From assembly GCF_022213955.1 (NCBI RefSeq), contig NZ_JAKNTW010000011.1:1-64000 (forward strand): DNA of 64,000 bases, given 5' to 3'. Source of the DNA: Dolomitihabitans soli (lineage in GTDB: Bacteria; Actinomycetota; Actinomycetes; Streptosporangiales; Streptosporangiaceae). The notes beneath the pieces were generated by a model. That model ran no database searches. It was given only the letters and a program-made list of their open reading frames with translations, and was not told where the DNA came from. This document shows, piece by piece, positions 60,469 to 64,000 of the stretch. The position numbers and the translations under genes are program-made. How positions within the stretch are numbered: the stretch's first letter is position 1; every line of letters starts with the position of its first letter.

Positions 60469-61667
60469 ATCGAGGCCGCCCTGTCACCCGCGCTCACCGC
60501 GCGCCGCTCGGCCCTGACCGGGACGAGCGGCACCGCGGCAAGGGCGAGCGCCGCGCCGACCGCGAAGCCCGCCCAGTAGCCCGAGGCCCCGATCAGGGCG
60601 CCGAGGGCGGGCACCGCCGCGAAGGAGACGAGGTTCTGCACCGTGTTGTGGGCGCCGAGCACCCGGCCCGCCCAGCCGGGACCGGCCAGCTCGCCCGCGC
60701 CCAGGTAGGCCAGGCCGTTCCCGCTCACGGAGATGACGGAGGCGGCGGCGAGCGCCAGTACGGCGAGCCACGGGCTGACCTGCTCGGCGACCGCGAGCAA
60801 CCCCATCACCGAGGCCGTGCCGAGCGCGACGAGTCGGAGCGGCGCCATCCGCCGGCTGATCCGGTCCGACCAGTACCCGGCGGCCAGCCGGGCCGCGGCT
60901 CCGGCGAGCGCCGCCACGCCGAAGATCTGCCCGGCGACCACATGGTCCCAGCCGTGCGCCTCCACCAGGCAACTCACACCGAAGGTGCTCACCACGAACT
61001 GGGGAACGACCAGCAACGCGCTCGTCGCGTGCACCCGCCACAACTCGGGCCTCCCGTACGGCGAGCGCGGCCGGCGCACGACTTCGGACGTGGTGTGCCG
61101 GCCTGCGGGATCGGCGATGAAGAGACCGCCGAGGATCGCCGCGAACAGGCATGCTCCCGCCGAGGCGAGGAAGGCGCCCGACAGACCGTACGCGAGGGCG
61201 ATCGGTGGCAGCGCGAACGCGCCGATGGCCATGCCCAGCGTGTAGGAGATCTGCCGCACTCCCATGGCGACGCCGCGCTCGTGGGGCGGGAACCAGCGCA
61301 GCACGATCCGGCCGCCGCCCACGACGGCCGCCGCGCCGGTGGCTCCCATCAGCACCAGCAGCACGGCCAGCACGACCGGATCGGAGACCGTGGCCGCCAC
61401 GGCGAGCAGCACCGCGCAGGTGCCCACGCCGGTGGCGACGACCACCCGCTCACCCCGCCGGTCGGCCAGCGCGCCCCAGAGGATCAGGGTCGCCATCGCA
61501 CCGATGCTCGGAGCACCGGTGATCAGGCCCGCCATGGCGAGCGACACGCCGAGGTCCTGCCGGATCACCGGGAGAATCGCCGGCAACCCGAACAGCCCCA
61601 CCGTGCTCAGCGTGTGTGCGTTGACCCCGAATGCCAGGATCCACCAACGCCGTCGCTCATTACCCAC
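60465..61667 (-). CDS. MFS transporter
   Basis: 400 aa, 12 hydrophobic segments. Motif A is WGALADRRGERVVV. RWFPPHERGVAMGVRQISYTLGMAIGAF resembles nitrate/nitrite or CynX-type MFS subgroups. The substrate is unknown. The 5' end lies 69 nt downstream of the ettA stop on the same strand, so readthrough is possible. The 3' end overlaps convergently by 4 nt with the GH13 gene. Confidence 0.92.
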   Translation of the reverse strand: MGNERRRWWILAFGVNAHTLSTVGLFGLPAILPVIRQDLGVSLAMAGLITGAPSIGAMATLILWGALADRRGERVVVATGVGTCAVLLAVAATVSDPVVLAVLLVLMGATGAAAVVGGGRIVLRWFPPHERGVAMGVRQISYTLGMAIGAFALPPIALAYGLSGAFLASAGACLFAAILGGLFIADPAGRHTTSEVVRRPRSPYGRPELWRVHATSALLVVPQFVVSTFGVSCLVEAHGWDHVVAGQIFGVAALAGAAARLAAGYWSDRISRRMAPLRLVALGTASVMGLLAVAEQVSPWLAVLALAAASVISVSGNGLAYLGAGELAGPGWAGRVLGAHNTVQNLVSFAAVPALGALIGASGYWAGFAVGAALALAAVPLVPVRAERRAVSAGDRAASI

Positions 61668-61736
61668 CGATCGATAGTCGGCCTTCGGGCCGTCCGGGCG
61701 CCACCGGGTGTCAGCCCGTGAGACGACCGGACACGC

Positions 61737-63401
<1,665 letters not shown>

Positions 63402-63467
63402 GTCCCCCAGCTTAGTGGCCCCGGCAAAGCGGTTTCGGCGCTAACCGGGCCCGTTCTCCGCCGAGGG

Positions 63468-64000
63468 TCATTCGGCCAGCCTCGCCGGGCGCTCCACCGG
63501 CCCTTCCGCGAGTGGCTCGATCACCAGACCGTCCAGCCTGTCGCCCGGCCTTTCCTCCTGCCTGTCCCCTGGTCGCTCGGCCGCTCCATCGACCGCCGTG
63601 CCGGCCAGGCCGATCAAACCGGTCAGGCCGGTCAGGCCGGTCAAGCGGTCGGCCGGCCGTCGCGGCGCGGGAGTGCCAGCCGCGGGCAGGCAGATTCGGT
63701 CGCGGCCGAGCGACTTCGCCTGGTAGAGGGCCACATCGGCGGCGGCCAGCAGATCGAGCAGGTCGTCGCCGTGCAGGGTCCTGAGCGCGATGCCGACCGA
63801 GACGGTCACGGTGATCAACTCGTCGTCGACGGGCACGGCCGTCCGGCCGACACGGACGCGGAGCCGCTCGGCGACCCTGCGCGCCTCGGTCATGTCGGCC
63901 CCCGGCAGCAGGACCACGAACTCCTCCCCGCCGAATCGGCCGACTCGGTCATATTCACGTATCTGGCTGCGGAGCACACCGGCCACCTCAACGAGGACGT
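63468..64000 (-). CDS. GGDEF diguanylate cyclase, 3' part only
   Basis: The gene runs off the right edge; about 177 residues are visible. The active site is GGEEF (DRVGRFGGEEFVVLLPG), and an I-site RxxD (REYD) lies five residues before it, so it should make c-di-GMP and be product-inhibited. The C-terminal GGDEF signature is LLAAADVALYQAKSLGRDRI. The tail has a 9-bp repeat giving TGLTGLTGLIGL, then a Glu/Arg/Pro-rich end. Sensor domains are outside the window. Confidence 0.93.
   Translation of the reverse strand, partial: VLVEVAGVLRSQIREYDRVGRFGGEEFVVLLPGADMTEARRVAERLRVRVGRTAVPVDDELITVTVSVGIALRTLHGDDLLDLLAAADVALYQAKSLGRDRICLPAAGTPAPRRPADRLTGLTGLTGLIGLAGTAVDGAAERPGDRQEERPGDRLDGLVIEPLAEGPVERPARLAE

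Overview
The window is high-GC chromosomal DNA of a filamentous-type actinobacterium. The cues are mycothiol-family and sigma-R-type signals, XRE/DUF5753 and HATPase regulator pairs, SpoIIE-type phosphatases, GTG/TTG starts, GTGA/ATGA overlaps and leaderless promoters. Gene content fits Streptosporangiales (Streptosporangiaceae), but that placement is an inference. No phage, IS element, CRISPR array or replication origin is visible.

Layout. 1-350: 5' end of a 16S rRNA gene on the minus strand with leader and promoter. 897-7860 (minus): proteostasis block tig, clpP1, clpP2, clpX, valS, with a ClgR-type box before clpP1. 8123-10190: XRE/DUF5753 regulator, HATPase protein, tRNA-Pro(UGG), tRNA-Gly(UCC). 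10242-13670: divergent DapA-like and Gfo/Idh/MocA genes around a GntR/DasR-like palindrome, then an orphan trpB2. 13963-19780: SpoIIE phosphatase with a coupled small ORF, flavin oxidoreductase, AI-2E permease, MFS transporter. 19901-23192: ribosomal protein bL37, DeoR-galT, and a c-di-AMP riboswitch controlling a secreted coiled-coil protein. 23369-31375: MarR, site-2 protease, phosphatase, Eis-type acetyltransferase, a 24-bp tandem array, rpiB, def, ALDH, and a mycothiol-dependent DsbA-like protein with a sigma-R-type promoter.

31532-43547: pepN, a membrane-anchored PLD-like protein, rarD, an orphan protein, an FHA-winged-helix protein divergent from a receptor kinase whose extracellular part looks like a lytic transglycosylase, TPM and NERD proteins, ilvD. 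43581-51893: NmrA reductase, WYL protein, a 30-bp tandem array, FmdB, HNH nuclease, prolyl oligopeptidase, purU, a PiT/DUF47 phosphate pair, Nudix. 51921-57065: accessory-looking locus with an XRE-TPR regulator, a GNAT, a 24-residue basic peptide, a degenerate STAND-ATPase/TPR protein and a divergent 94-aa protein. 57499-64000: mscS, truncated hemoglobin, GH13 glucosidase, MFS transporter, ettA and the 3' part of a GGDEF gene.

Best candidates for undescribed biology: (1) the peptide/TPR/GNAT/XRE locus at 51.9-57.1 kb; (2) the kinase-transglycosylase fusion with its divergent FHA partner at 37.3-39.7 kb; (3) two 3n-periodic tandem arrays (24 bp and 30 bp), each in a convergent intergenic gap.
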